Shown: positions 40,299-48,513 of the stretch, piece after piece
How positions within the stretch are numbered: position 1 is the stretch's first letter
How the letters are laid out: every line of letters starts with the position of its first letter
NCBI RefSeq assembly: GCF_002911015.1
Contig: NZ_KZ626847.1
Coordinates: forward strand, 1 to 64,000
Source of the DNA: Streptomyces populi
GTDB taxonomy: Bacteria > Actinomycetota > Actinomycetes > Streptomycetales > Streptomycetaceae
DNA: 64,000 nt
Reading direction: 5' to 3'
Notes under the pieces: generated by a model
Databases searched by the model: none
Seen by the model: the letters and a program-made list of their open reading frames with translations, nothing else
What the model was told of the DNA's origin: nothing
Made by a program: the position numbers and the translations under genes

Positions 40299-42896
40299 TC
40301 AGGACAGGAGCTCGACGTACCCGTCGGCGCCGTGCACCCGGATCCGCTGTCCGTCCCGGATCAGCCGGGTGGCCCGCTCCACGCCCACGACGGCCGGCAG
40401 ACCGTACTCCCGGGCGATGACCGCGCCATGGGTCATCAGACCGCCCACCTCCGTCACCAGTCCCGCGACCGCGACGAACAGCGGTGACCAGCTGGGGTCG
40501 GTGAAGGGCGTGACCAGGATGTCGCCCGCTTCCAGATCGGCCTCCTCCAGGTCGAGGACGACGCGGGCCCTCCCCTCGACGGTCCCGGCGGAGACGGGCA
40601 GGCCGATCAGGGCGCCGGCCGGCACGTCGTCGCGCCGGTACGACCCGGTGACGGCCTCACCGTCCGAGGTGAGCACCCGGGGCGGCGTGAGCGCCTGGTA
40701 CGACCGGAACGCCTCCTCGCGCCGCCGGACGAGCCGGTCGTCCACCCGGTTCGTGCGCACGACGTCGTGGAACTCCTGGAACGTGAGGTGGAAGACGTCC
40801 TCCTTCTCGCGGAGCACGCCCGACCGCACGAGCCGCCCGGCCTCCTCCAGCAGGGCCCGCTTGTAGACGAAGGAGCGGCTGACGATGCCGTACTTCGGGT
40901 ACTCCCGGTACCCGGCGAAGGCTCTGACCTGGTCGATCATCCGCTTGGTCGCGTCGGCTCTCCGCTCCCCGTCCGGCAGGGCCCGCAAGCGCGACAGCAC
41001 CTCCCGCTCCTTCTCCCGGGCCTTCCGCAGCCCCTGTTCGAAGCGGCGCCCGGCGGCGCCCGGCTCGAAGTTCCTGACGTTGTCGAGGATCACGGGCACG
41101 AGCGTGGCGGGGCGCTCGCGCCACCGCGGCCTCGTGATGTCGATCTCGCCGACGCAGCGCATGCCGTACCGGTCGAGGTACGCCTCGATGGCGTCGCGGG
41201 CTTCGGTCCCGCCCGGCAGCTTCACCAGCTCGTCCAGGAAGTCCTCGTCCTCGACACCCCTCAGGAACGCCACCACCTCCGGATGCGGCCGGATCACGTC
41301 GGCGACGTCGAGCAGTTCGAGGCCCATCTCCGAGGTGATGTTGTCGGGGGCGGACAGCGTCAGCGTGTCAGCGGCGTTCTTCTCGCCCAGCCACTCCAGG
41401 AGCTTGTCGTTGAGCCACCACGTGGCCTCCATCCCCGCCATGATCGCCCGGATGTTCAGCGGATCACCGAGAACCCGCTTGTGCTCCTCGAAGGCCTCCA
41501 GCAGGAACTCGAACAGCGCCGGTCCGGTCTTCGTCCGGATGCCCTGCTCCAGGGCGGCCACGGACGCCCGGCTGCGTTCGATCAGTTCCGTGACGATGGC
41601 CGGATCGGCCTCGGCCGGAGTGGACACACCGGCCGCCGGCGGTTCGCCGGGAGCCGTGTCAGGGGGCGACGGGAGACCGTCCTCGTGGCCGAGGACGGTC
41701 TCCAGGGCGTCCCTGACCAGCGGATCGCCCCTCCCCATGACGTCCAGGAGCGCGGCGCGGCTCGCGGGCGAGGCCAGGCGCGGCGCCACGTCGACGAACA
41801 GCCTCCCGCCGGCCTCGTGCATCGGCACCATGGCCGTCAGCCGCCACATGGACAACCCCAGGGACTTCATGGGGTCGGTCATCATCTGCTGGTGGCCGAC
41901 GGAGACGTAGAGGTGCTTCTCCTGGTCGTCGCTCTCGGGGACCGGGAACAGCGTGGTGATCGGCCGGCTCTGGACGATCCGGAAACCGCCGTCGGCCAGA
42001 CACCACTCGATGTCCTGCGGGCGGCCGAAGTGCGCCTCGATCCGCCGTCCCAGCCGCACGAGTTCCACGGCCTGCTCGTCCGTCAGCGCGGGCCGCTCCC
42101 GCAGCTCCTCGTCGACCGTCACTTCCCGCGTGCCGCCGGCGGGCACGGCGTGAACGGCACGCCGCTTGGCGGAGATCGTCCTGGCGACGACCTCGCCGTC
42201 GCGCACCTTGAAGACGTCCGGGTTCACCAGGCCGGAGACGAGGGCCTCGCCGAGGCCGAAGCCGGCGTCCACGGTGGCGACCTTGCGGTTGCCCGTGACG
42301 GGGTCGGCCGTGAACAGGATCCCGGACGCGTCCGGGAAGACCATCCGCTGCACGACCACGGCCATGCGGACCGTACGGTCGTCGATGCCGTTCCGTCGTC
42401 GATAGGTCACGGCGCGCTCGGTGAACAGCGACGCCCAGCACCGGCTGATGTGCCGGAGGACCTCCGTGGGCCCCACGACGTTCAGGTAGGTGTCCTGCTG
42501 GCCGGCGAAGGACGCCGTCGGCAGGTCCTCCGCCGTCGCGCTGGAGCGGACGGCGTACGCGGAACGCTCGCCGAACCGGGTGAGCGCGCGGGTGATCGCC
42601 GCCGCGAGATCGTCCGGGACGGCGACCTCCTCGACGGCCCGGCGGATCCGCGCGCTGAGCGTCCGGACCGCCTCCCGGTCGTCCGGGTCCACGCGGGACA
42701 GCCGGTCGAGCAGATCACCGGCCGACGGCGCTTCCGCCATGACGCGCCGGAAGGCGTCCGTCGTCACACAGAAACCGTCCGGCACGCGGACGCCTTCGAT
42801 CCGCGACAGCCCGCCCAGATGGGCGCCCTTGCCGCCGACGACCGCGCCCTGCGTCTCGTCGGTCTCCTGAAGATCCAGCACGTACCGCTCGCTCAT
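40299..42896 (-). CDS. rph: Rifamycin phosphotransferase (Rph)
   Basis: 865 residues, the exact size of known Rph enzymes. The ATP-grasp domain (about 1-315) starts SERYVLDLQETDETQGAVVG and contains KGAHLGGLSRIEG and SFAGQQDTYLNVVG. A central RIF-binding domain (about 330-750) follows. A C-terminal swivelling domain carries the phospho-accepting histidine in GGLMTHGAVIAREYG. Unlike PEP synthase it lacks a C-terminal TIM barrel. The enzyme transfers the beta-phosphate of ATP to the C21 hydroxyl of rifamycins, giving resistance. ATG 42896 is internal to a longer frame. The upstream rifamycin-associated element at 43106-43128 strongly supports the call. Confidence 0.95.
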   Translation of the reverse strand: MSERYVLDLQETDETQGAVVGGKGAHLGGLSRIEGVRVPDGFCVTTDAFRRVMAEAPSAGDLLDRLSRVDPDDREAVRTLSARIRRAVEEVAVPDDLAAAITRALTRFGERSAYAVRSSATAEDLPTASFAGQQDTYLNVVGPTEVLRHISRCWASLFTERAVTYRRRNGIDDRTVRMAVVVQRMVFPDASGILFTADPVTGNRKVATVDAGFGLGEALVSGLVNPDVFKVRDGEVVARTISAKRRAVHAVPAGGTREVTVDEELRERPALTDEQAVELVRLGRRIEAHFGRPQDIEWCLADGGFRIVQSRPITTLFPVPESDDQEKHLYVSVGHQQMMTDPMKSLGLSMWRLTAMVPMHEAGGRLFVDVAPRLASPASRAALLDVMGRGDPLVRDALETVLGHEDGLPSPPDTAPGEPPAAGVSTPAEADPAIVTELIERSRASVAALEQGIRTKTGPALFEFLLEAFEEHKRVLGDPLNIRAIMAGMEATWWLNDKLLEWLGEKNAADTLTLSAPDNITSEMGLELLDVADVIRPHPEVVAFLRGVEDEDFLDELVKLPGGTEARDAIEAYLDRYGMRCVGEIDITRPRWRERPATLVPVILDNVRNFEPGAAGRRFEQGLRKAREKEREVLSRLRALPDGERRADATKRMIDQVRAFAGYREYPKYGIVSRSFVYKRALLEEAGRLVRSGVLREKEDVFHLTFQEFHDVVRTNRVDDRLVRRREEAFRSYQALTPPRVLTSDGEAVTGSYRRDDVPAGALIGLPVSAGTVEGRARVVLDLEEADLEAGDILVTPFTDPSWSPLFVAVAGLVTEVGGLMTHGAVIAREYGLPAVVGVERATRLIRDGQRIRVHGADGYVELLS

Positions 42897-43105
42897 CGCG
42901 AAGCCTCCGAGGCCGCCGTGCTCCGTCGTACCGCGGTGTCCGGTTGAGTCACCGGCGCCTCCCACTCTGTCGAACCTCTTGTCGGGCACGTCCCCATCCC
43001 TGATCGTCTTCCCGCCGGTGTGCCGCCCGGCCGCTCCGCCGGTCGGGCGGCACGCCTCCGCGCCTCCGCGGGTCGTGGCACAGGCCGACGATTGTGCGCC
43101 GTGAC

Positions 43106-43128
43106 GGGGGCCTTGCGGCAAGACCCCC
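43106..43128. promoter_or_regulatory. Rifamycin-associated element (RAE)
   Basis: GGGGGCCTTGC and GCAAGACCCCC form an inverted repeat around a central G with one mismatch. It closely matches the published RAE consensus found upstream of rifamycin-inactivating genes in actinomycetes and needed for rifampicin induction. It lies about 210 bp before the rph start in a 370-bp intergenic region. Confidence 0.85.
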
Positions 43129-43149
43129 GGTGCGCTATACGTTGAGAGA

Positions 43150-43173
43150 GGCAAGGAGAGGGCTCTCCTTGCC
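43150..43173. terminator. Hairpin between the MerR-methyltransferase gene and the RAE
   Basis: GGCAAGGAGAG and CTCTCCTTGCC are perfect 11-bp arms around GG. It lies about 95 bp past the end of the MerR-methyltransferase gene (minus strand) and would insulate the RAE/rph promoter from read-through. Confidence 0.65.
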
Positions 43174-43266
43174 TTCGCCATGTGCGGTCCGGACGGACGC
43201 ACTTTCCTCTCCCGGCCTTCTCCCGCGGCGCGATGGCGTACGGGGTGAGGGAACGCCTCGTCGGGT

Positions 43267-44382
43267 TCAGGCGACGAGCAGGCGGAGGCCGAGTTCCGCC
43301 GTGTCGAGGGCGACGATGTCGCGGTTGCGCTCGGCCCACCGGCCCGAGGACAGGTCGTCGCGGAGGCTGTCCACCGCCCGCCGCTCGGCCTCCGGCCCGA
43401 CCCTGGTCCACACCGACACCGCGCGCCGCACGGATTCCTCCAGGTAGGCCTCGGGCCGGCGCCAGTAGGCCTCGAAGAAGCCGTCGGCGCAGTCCCACGG
43501 AATCAGCACCGGCTCCGCCCGCCCCCCGATCGCGCGGGTCAGGTCGGCCAGCGAGGGCCAGCCGACGAGCAGGTCGGCGAACTCGGGCAGGTAGTCGCGC
43601 GCGAGCCAGAACCGGTCGCGCCAGTTGGCGTCGCTCGCGTCGTACGTGACCACCACCACGCGGCGGGCCACGCGCCGCATCTCGCGCAGCCCGGCGATCG
43701 GGTCCCGCCAGTGGTGGACGGTGCTGAAGGCCATCGCCGCGTCGAAGGTCCCGTCCTCGAACGGGAGGCTCTCCGCCTCGGCGGCCACGCACGGTGCCGC
43801 GCCCGCGGGACGCTGGGCCCGCATGACCGCCGACGGCTCCACCGCGGTCACGTCACGGTCCGGGGGCTCGTAGGAGCCCGTGCCGGCGCCGACGTTCAGC
43901 ACCGTGCGCGCGTCCCCGAGCGCGTCCCAGACCCGCGCGGCGATCCGCGGCTCGGTCTGCCGCGTGGCCGGGTAGGCGGATCCGATGGTGTCGTACAACT
44001 GGGCTCCGAACATGGTCAGTTGTTCCTCCGGTGTCGTCCTGATCCCCATGGCCCGTGCCTCCAGTTCCTTGTCGATCGCCGTCACCATGGCGGCGGCACG
44101 GTCGCGTTGTTCCAGCAACAGGCCGCGCAGCCGGCGCAGCCGCGCGACCGCGTCGGTGGCCGGGTCGTCGACCAGATCCGCGATCTCCCGCAGTCCGAAG
44201 CCGAGCCGCCGGTGGGCGAGCACCTCCCGCAGCCGCTCCACGTCGTCCGCCGAATAGGCCCGGTATCCGCCCGCGGTTCGCGCGGACGGCCGTACGAGGC
44301 CGATCTCGTCGTAGTGGTGCAGCGTGCGGACGCTCACGCCGGCCAGCTCGGCCACGCGGCCCACGGTCAGGTGTTCCTCCAT
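43267..44382 (-). CDS. MerR regulator fused to a SAM-dependent methyltransferase
   Basis: 371 residues from ATG 44382. Residues 1-75 are a MerR helix-turn-helix (LTVGRVAELAGVSVRTLHHY, then RTAGGYRAYSADDVERL). A coiled coil follows (about 80-120), with a TipAS-like linker GIRTTPEEQLTMFG. From about 160 to 300 there is a class I methyltransferase: VLNVGAGTGSYEP (SAM loop), VTAVEPSAVM (acidic after strand 2), and FDAAMAFSTVHHWRDP. One uninterrupted frame joins the parts, so the fusion looks real. It may couple sensing to methylation of an antibiotic or other ligand. It lies next to rph but has its own terminator. Confidence 0.88.
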   Translation of the reverse strand: MEEHLTVGRVAELAGVSVRTLHHYDEIGLVRPSARTAGGYRAYSADDVERLREVLAHRRLGFGLREIADLVDDPATDAVARLRRLRGLLLEQRDRAAAMVTAIDKELEARAMGIRTTPEEQLTMFGAQLYDTIGSAYPATRQTEPRIAARVWDALGDARTVLNVGAGTGSYEPPDRDVTAVEPSAVMRAQRPAGAAPCVAAEAESLPFEDGTFDAAMAFSTVHHWRDPIAGLREMRRVARRVVVVTYDASDANWRDRFWLARDYLPEFADLLVGWPSLADLTRAIGGRAEPVLIPWDCADGFFEAYWRRPEAYLEESVRRAVSVWTRVGPEAERRAVDSLRDDLSSGRWAERNRDIVALDTAELGLRLLVA

Positions 44383-44572
44383 GCCGCCGACGATGCGGCA
44401 TGACGCCGCGTGAGGGTCAAGGGCACGGTCCCGGGGCCGTGTGACGTCGTTACCGGGTTGTGCAACTGTTCCGCTTCCGTGCCGACTTGGCAGGGGACGG
44501 TGGGGTGAGAGGGGTGCCCTGGTAATTTGGCACGTCCGGTCGGGGCAGGACGGGTGTCGAGGGGGCAGGGAC

Positions 44573-45076
44573 ATGCGACGTGGTGGGAACGAGGCGGAAC
44601 TCGGTGCCAGACGCGGGAGTTACCCGATAGCGGGCGTCACCGGGACGCTGCTGCAGATGTTCCGGCGGTTCGCCGTACTCTTCTGTCTCATCCTGCTGGG
44701 ATTCAATATCTACAAAGGGCCCGACGGCGAGCTCTCCAAGGGACTGATCGCGGCGGCCGTGATCCTCGGTCTGGTCGGCCTGCGGGCGGCGTGGGGATGG
44801 ACGTCCGTGCGCCTCGGGGTGCGCGTGTGCCACATCCACACCGGCGGTCTCGTCGTCACCGGTCTGTTCGGCCAGGTGAAGCACGTCGTGCCGTGGGACC
44901 GGATCGCCGTCCTGAAGCACATGTCCAATCTGACGCCCCTGCTCACCTTCCACCGGTTCGATCTGGTGCGCACCGACGCCAAGCCGGTGGCGATCCTCGT
45001 CCTGAAGGCGAAACCGGAGTTCGTGCCGGCGCTGAAGAGGGCGACGGAGCTGGCCGGTATGCGCGAGGAGGGGTGA
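44573..45076 (+). CDS. Hypothetical membrane protein
   Basis: 167 residues from ATG 44573, preceded by GGGGGCAGGG; the longer frame from 44441 is not supported. Two hydrophobic helices (FAVLFCLILLGFNIY and LIAAAVILGLVGLRAAW) are followed by a cytoplasmic beta-rich domain (VCHIHTGGLVVTGLFG, VPWDRIAVLKHMS) that resembles bacterial PH-like domains. No function is known. It stands between two small hypothetical genes of the same orientation. Confidence 0.75.
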   Translation: MRRGGNEAELGARRGSYPIAGVTGTLLQMFRRFAVLFCLILLGFNIYKGPDGELSKGLIAAAVILGLVGLRAAWGWTSVRLGVRVCHIHTGGLVVTGLFGQVKHVVPWDRIAVLKHMSNLTPLLTFHRFDLVRTDAKPVAILVLKAKPEFVPALKRATELAGMREEG

Positions 45077-45170
45077 ACGGCCGCGATCCGGAGCCCAGGT
45101 GACACCCGGTCATGTCGATGAGCCATGTTCCTCTTCCCGCCCCGCGGGCCGGTGGGTCACACTCGGGCGT

Positions 45171-45674
45171 ATGGACGCCATCCCGCTGAGCCAGGGCGAC
45201 CTGCGCTGGATCTTCCCGGAGGTGCGGGACCCCGGCACGGTCCGTGGCGCTCTGTCCGAGGCGGACGCACAGGTCCGGGCCCTGGCCCGGCACCTCGGTC
45301 TGTTTCCGGGCGGGGTGGGCGGCGGCCTCGAGTTCCACCGGGTCGAGGGGATCGTGGTGGCGGGTCTCTTCGGCGCCGCCGAGGCGGAGGGACTCGCCTT
45401 CACCGCCGAGCTGTACTTTCCCCGCCGGTGTCTCTGGGACCTTCGATGGGGTCCTCCCTGGGAGGTCACTGCGGAGGTCATGGCCGTGTGCGACCAGGTG
45501 CGGGAATGCGGCGGCCACATCCTCGCCGAGAGGGCGGAGACCTTCACGACACCGCTCGAAGCGGCCGGAGGACTGGTGGAGGCGACGGCCTGGCTGCTCG
45601 AACGCGGGATCACGGAACCTCCGGCCTCGTGGCGGTCCCGGGACGGTGCCCGTTGCCGCGGCGCGACCCCGTAG
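45171..45674 (+). CDS. Hypothetical protein
   Basis: 167 residues from ATG 45171. It is soluble, with DLRWIFPEVRDPGTVRGALS, GLEFHRVEGIVVAGLFG and the tryptophan-rich CLWDLRWGPPWEVTAEVMAV. I do not recognise the family. Frame and codon use (GC3) support a real gene; it follows the membrane protein by 94 bp and may share its transcript. Confidence 0.65.
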   Translation: MDAIPLSQGDLRWIFPEVRDPGTVRGALSEADAQVRALARHLGLFPGGVGGGLEFHRVEGIVVAGLFGAAEAEGLAFTAELYFPRRCLWDLRWGPPWEVTAEVMAVCDQVRECGGHILAERAETFTTPLEAAGGLVEATAWLLERGITEPPASWRSRDGARCRGATP

Positions 45675-45784
45675 GACACGGCCTCACGCCGAGGGGCGGC
45701 CGCCCGCCGGTCCGCCGCGTGCCACGGGGCGCCGGGGCCGACGCCCGGGCGAGACGGATCCGCACGATGCCCGGCCGGGCTCGA

Positions 45785-46135
45785 TCACCCCGGCTCGGGG
45801 CGCGCGCACGAGGTGTTTCCGGAGGTGCCCGGACCGTCCGGTGACGAGACACCCGGCGCCTCGTCACCGACGAGGAAGAGCCTGAGGCGGCACTCGTCCT
45901 CCGCCTCGACACCCACCTGCCGCCCCCAGTGGGCGGTGAGACGGTGGGCGACGTCGACCAGCCGCCGGCGGTCCTCCCGGGTGTACGCGGGGTACCGCGC
46001 CCATCCCTCGTCGGCGATCCTGTTGCCGAGCTCGGTGAACAGCAGGGCCCGGAAACGCGCTTCCTCCTCGGTGGTGAGCGGTTCGGGCGCGTCCTCCGCG
46101 GGCCGCGTCCGGACGTTGTACAGGTCTCGTACCAC
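45785..46135 (-). CDS. Small hypothetical protein
   Basis: 116 residues from GTG 46135, with GAGGGCGGG upstream. A charged helical core (TTEEEARFRALLFTELGNRI, then REDRRRLVDVAHRL) precedes a proline/serine-rich tail (APGVSSPDGPGTSGNTSC). It has no signal peptide or membrane segment. The family is not recognised. It lies 40 bp after the PCD-VOC gene on the same strand and may be in its operon. Confidence 0.6.
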   Translation of the reverse strand: MVRDLYNVRTRPAEDAPEPLTTEEEARFRALLFTELGNRIADEGWARYPAYTREDRRRLVDVAHRLTAHWGRQVGVEAEDECRLRLFLVGDEAPGVSSPDGPGTSGNTSCARPEPG

Positions 46136-46175
46136 TGCTCGGCCCGCCCTCTGCTCCAGATCCGTTCGCGCGAGC

Positions 46176-46874
46176 CTACCGGCCCCCGGCGAGCGACTCG
46201 GGGGGACCGGCCACGCCGACGCAGGCCTCGTTGCCCTCGGGGTCGGCCAGTACCCAGTTCGACGGGGCGTCGGCGTCGCTCACCAGACGGCCGCCCGCCG
46301 CCAGGGCCGCGGCGATCCGTGCCTCGGCCTGGTCGTAGGGCACCCACACGTCGACGTGGACGCGGTTGCGCCGGGGCCGTGGGGCGTCCATCCGCTGGAA
46401 GGAGAACGGCGCCCCGCGGCCGCCCGGGTCGACCAGGTCCTCGTCGCTCTTCGCGCGGTCCCGGTAACCGAGCAGGGCGCGCCAGAACGGCACCACGTCG
46501 GCGCCGGAGAGCGCGTCCACGGTGATCTGGACGGTCTGGACGGCGGACGGGTCGGCCGGGATGTCCAGCGAGCGCGCGATCGCCGAGATCTGCCCGGCGA
46601 GATCGATGTGCCGCTCGGTCAGTCCGTAGTAGTCGTCCGTGAGCGTGATCAGTCGTACGGTCACACCCTCCCGGCGAAGGTCGACGTCCGGGTGGTCGTC
46701 GACCACCCCGGGCAACTCGCTGATGGCCCGGACGAGTCGGGCCCCGGCCGCGAACGATCCGGTACGGAAGTACGCGCACGCACCTTCGCCGAGCACACGC
46801 CAGTCCTCCAGACCGGCGGTCTCGTGGAAGCGGCGCGGCCTGATGTGGCCGGTTCTGTTCTTTTCCTCGATCAT
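46176..46874 (-). CDS. Pterin-4a-carbinolamine dehydratase-like/VOC fusion protein
   Basis: 232 residues from ATG 46874. The N-terminal 100 residues match pterin-4a-carbinolamine dehydratases: WRVLGEGACAYFRTGSF, then VVDDHPDVDLR and VRLITLTDDYYGLTERHIDL, with the His/Asp motif region. The C-terminal half is a VOC/glyoxalase-like_6 domain (VQITVDALSGADVVPFWRAL, NRVHVDVWVP, LADPEGNEACV). This domain pair recurs in actinomycetes but its substrate is unknown. A role in pterin chemistry is possible but unproven. Confidence 0.82.
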   Translation of the reverse strand: MIEEKNRTGHIRPRRFHETAGLEDWRVLGEGACAYFRTGSFAAGARLVRAISELPGVVDDHPDVDLRREGVTVRLITLTDDYYGLTERHIDLAGQISAIARSLDIPADPSAVQTVQITVDALSGADVVPFWRALLGYRDRAKSDEDLVDPGGRGAPFSFQRMDAPRPRRNRVHVDVWVPYDQAEARIAAALAAGGRLVSDADAPSNWVLADPEGNEACVGVAGPPESLAGGR

Positions 46875-46926
46875 GCCGCCAACTTAGCGGGCCACTCGGA
46901 CAACTTTCCCGACCTCCTGGGCCCGG

Positions 46927-47460
46927 TCACCCGCCGTCGGGAACGCGCGGACGCTCGACCCGGGAGAGCCAGGCGGTGAGCAGCGTTTCGAGCGACTCGG
47001 CCTCGGCCGGCGTCAGCAGGTCCAGCAGGCGGCGTTCGTTGCGCATGTGGTCGGTGAAGGCCCGGTCGATCAGTTCGCGCCCGGGTCCGGTGAGGGCGAC
47101 GATCCGGCCGCGCTGGTCGTCGGCGGAACGGCGGCGGGTGACGAGTCCGGCCCGCTCCAGACGGTCGATCCGCTTGGTCATCGCGCCGGTGGTGACCATG
47201 GTGTGCGCGGCGAGTTCGCCGGGTGCCCGTTCGTAGGGTTCACCGGCGCGGCGCAGCGCGCACAGGACGTCGAACTCGCCCTCGCCCAGACCGTAACGGT
47301 CGTAGACGAGGCGGAGTTCCTCGCCGAGCCGGTCGGCCAGGCGGTGCAGCCGGCCGATCACTCCTTGCGGGGCGATGTCGAGGTCGGGTCGCTCGCGACG
47401 CCACTCCGCCTGGATGCGGGCCACGCGGTCCAGAGGTTCACCGTGCTCCATGCCTGGCAT
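46927..47460 (-). CDS. MarR-family regulator
   Basis: 177 residues. The winged helix is intact: YGLGEGEFDVLCALRRAG, TMVTTGAMTKRIDRLERAGL and the wing RRSADDQRGRIVAL. The start is ATG 47460 with GGGAAG upstream; ATG 47451 is an alternative. It is divergent from an EamA exporter, and the 43-bp gap contains two related palindromes, one overlapping each gene's ribosome-binding site. It is therefore the likely repressor of both genes, released by an unknown drug-like ligand. Confidence 0.92.
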   Translation of the reverse strand: MPGMEHGEPLDRVARIQAEWRRERPDLDIAPQGVIGRLHRLADRLGEELRLVYDRYGLGEGEFDVLCALRRAGEPYERAPGELAAHTMVTTGAMTKRIDRLERAGLVTRRRSADDQRGRIVALTGPGRELIDRAFTDHMRNERRLLDLLTPAEAESLETLLTAWLSRVERPRVPDGG

Positions 47461-47463
47461 TGT

Positions 47464-47497
47464 AGCTTCCCGGGAAGTTATATTGTCTTCCATGGAA
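47464..47497. promoter_or_regulatory. Paired MarR operators
   Basis: AGCTTCCCGGGAAGTT (47464-47479, core TTCCCGGGAA) and TTCCATGGAA (47488-47497) share the half-site TTCC/GGAA, with centres 21 bp apart (two helical turns). The first overlaps the MarR leader and the second the Shine-Dalgarno of the EamA gene, so binding would block both. Confidence 0.75.
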
Positions 47498-47503
47498 GCT
47501 AAT

Positions 47504-48400
47504 ATGCGATGGGTGGCGCTGACCGCGGTCGCGCCGGTGGCCTGGGGGACCAATTACTTCGTGACGCACGAGTACCTGCCGGCCGACCGGCCGCTCTACG
47601 GGGCCGCCCTGCGGGCGCTGCCCGCCGGCCTCGTCCTGCTCGCCGTGCGCAGACGACTGCCGCGCGGTGCGTGGTGGTGGCGTTCCGCGGTGCTCGGGCT
47701 GCTCAACATGAGCGTGTTCTTCGTCCTCGTCTACGCCGCTTCCCAGCTGCTGCCGACGAGCGTGGCCTCGACCGTCATGGCGGTGGCCCCGCTGACGATG
47801 ATGCTCATCGCCTGGCCCCTGGTGTCCGAGCGGCCGCGGACCGCTCACCTGGCCGGCGCCGTGATCGGACTCGGAGGGGTCTGCCTCATGCTGCTCGGGG
47901 GCGCGGGAGGCGTGAGCGTCGCGGGGGTCCTCGCCTCGGCCGCCGCCATGCTGGTGTCGTCCTTCGGGTACATCCTGGCCAAACGGTGGAACACCGGTGC
48001 CGACGTGCTCGCCTCGACCGCCTGGCAGCTCACCGCCGGAGGCGTGTTCCTGCTTCCGGTCGCCGCGGCCGTGGAAGGCCGTCCTCCCGCGTTCTCCGGG
48101 CAGACGCTCCTGGCGTTCGGCTACGTCACCCTGATCGCCACCGCGCTGGCCTTCGCGGCGTGGTTCACCGGGCTGCGGCACCTGCCCACGGGGACCGTCG
48201 GACTGATCGGACTGCTCAACCCCGTCACCGGCGTACTGCTCGGCACGGTGGTCGCCGAAGAGGCGCTGACCGTGCAGCAGCTCGGCGGACTGGCCCTGGT
48301 CCTGGCCGGAGTCGTCCTGGGCCGGCCCGGGCGCGCGGACCGGCGGAGCGTCGCCCGGGCGGCTTCCCGCACCTGTCCGACGCCTGTGCGCAACGAGTGA
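47504..48400 (+). CDS. EamA-family (DMT) transporter
   Basis: 298 residues with about 10 membrane helices and the duplicated EamA unit: first half VALTAVAPVAWGTNYFVTHE, second half FGYILAKRWNTGADVLASTA, ending AFAAWFTGLRHLPTGTVGLI. It belongs to the drug/metabolite transporter superfamily, which exports amino acids or drugs. ATG 47504 is chosen because GGAAG lies six bases upstream; ATG 47492 lies inside the operator. It is controlled by the divergent MarR. Confidence 0.9.
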   Translation: MRWVALTAVAPVAWGTNYFVTHEYLPADRPLYGAALRALPAGLVLLAVRRRLPRGAWWWRSAVLGLLNMSVFFVLVYAASQLLPTSVASTVMAVAPLTMMLIAWPLVSERPRTAHLAGAVIGLGGVCLMLLGGAGGVSVAGVLASAAAMLVSSFGYILAKRWNTGADVLASTAWQLTAGGVFLLPVAAAVEGRPPAFSGQTLLAFGYVTLIATALAFAAWFTGLRHLPTGTVGLIGLLNPVTGVLLGTVVAEEALTVQQLGGLALVLAGVVLGRPGRADRRSVARAASRTCPTPVRNE

Positions 48401-48513
48401 TCCTGTGGCGCGCGTCCGCGGAGAGTGGTCCTCCCACGGGACGGCGCGTGCCGCCCGCCGGCCGGGCGACGACGTGGCGCCGCAGGCGTGGGGCGAACGC
48501 CTGACCGGGGGAG

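Noticed and set aside
40299-42896. Phosphoenolpyruvate synthase as the identity of the rph gene
   Set aside because: It shares the ATP-grasp and swivelling histidine domains, but the order and 865-residue length without a PEP-binding barrel, plus the RAE, fit rifamycin phosphotransferase.
40767-42947. Plus-strand 726-codon frame over rph
   Set aside because: Antisense of the full-length Rph frame, which carries the phospho-histidine motif and the RAE upstream.
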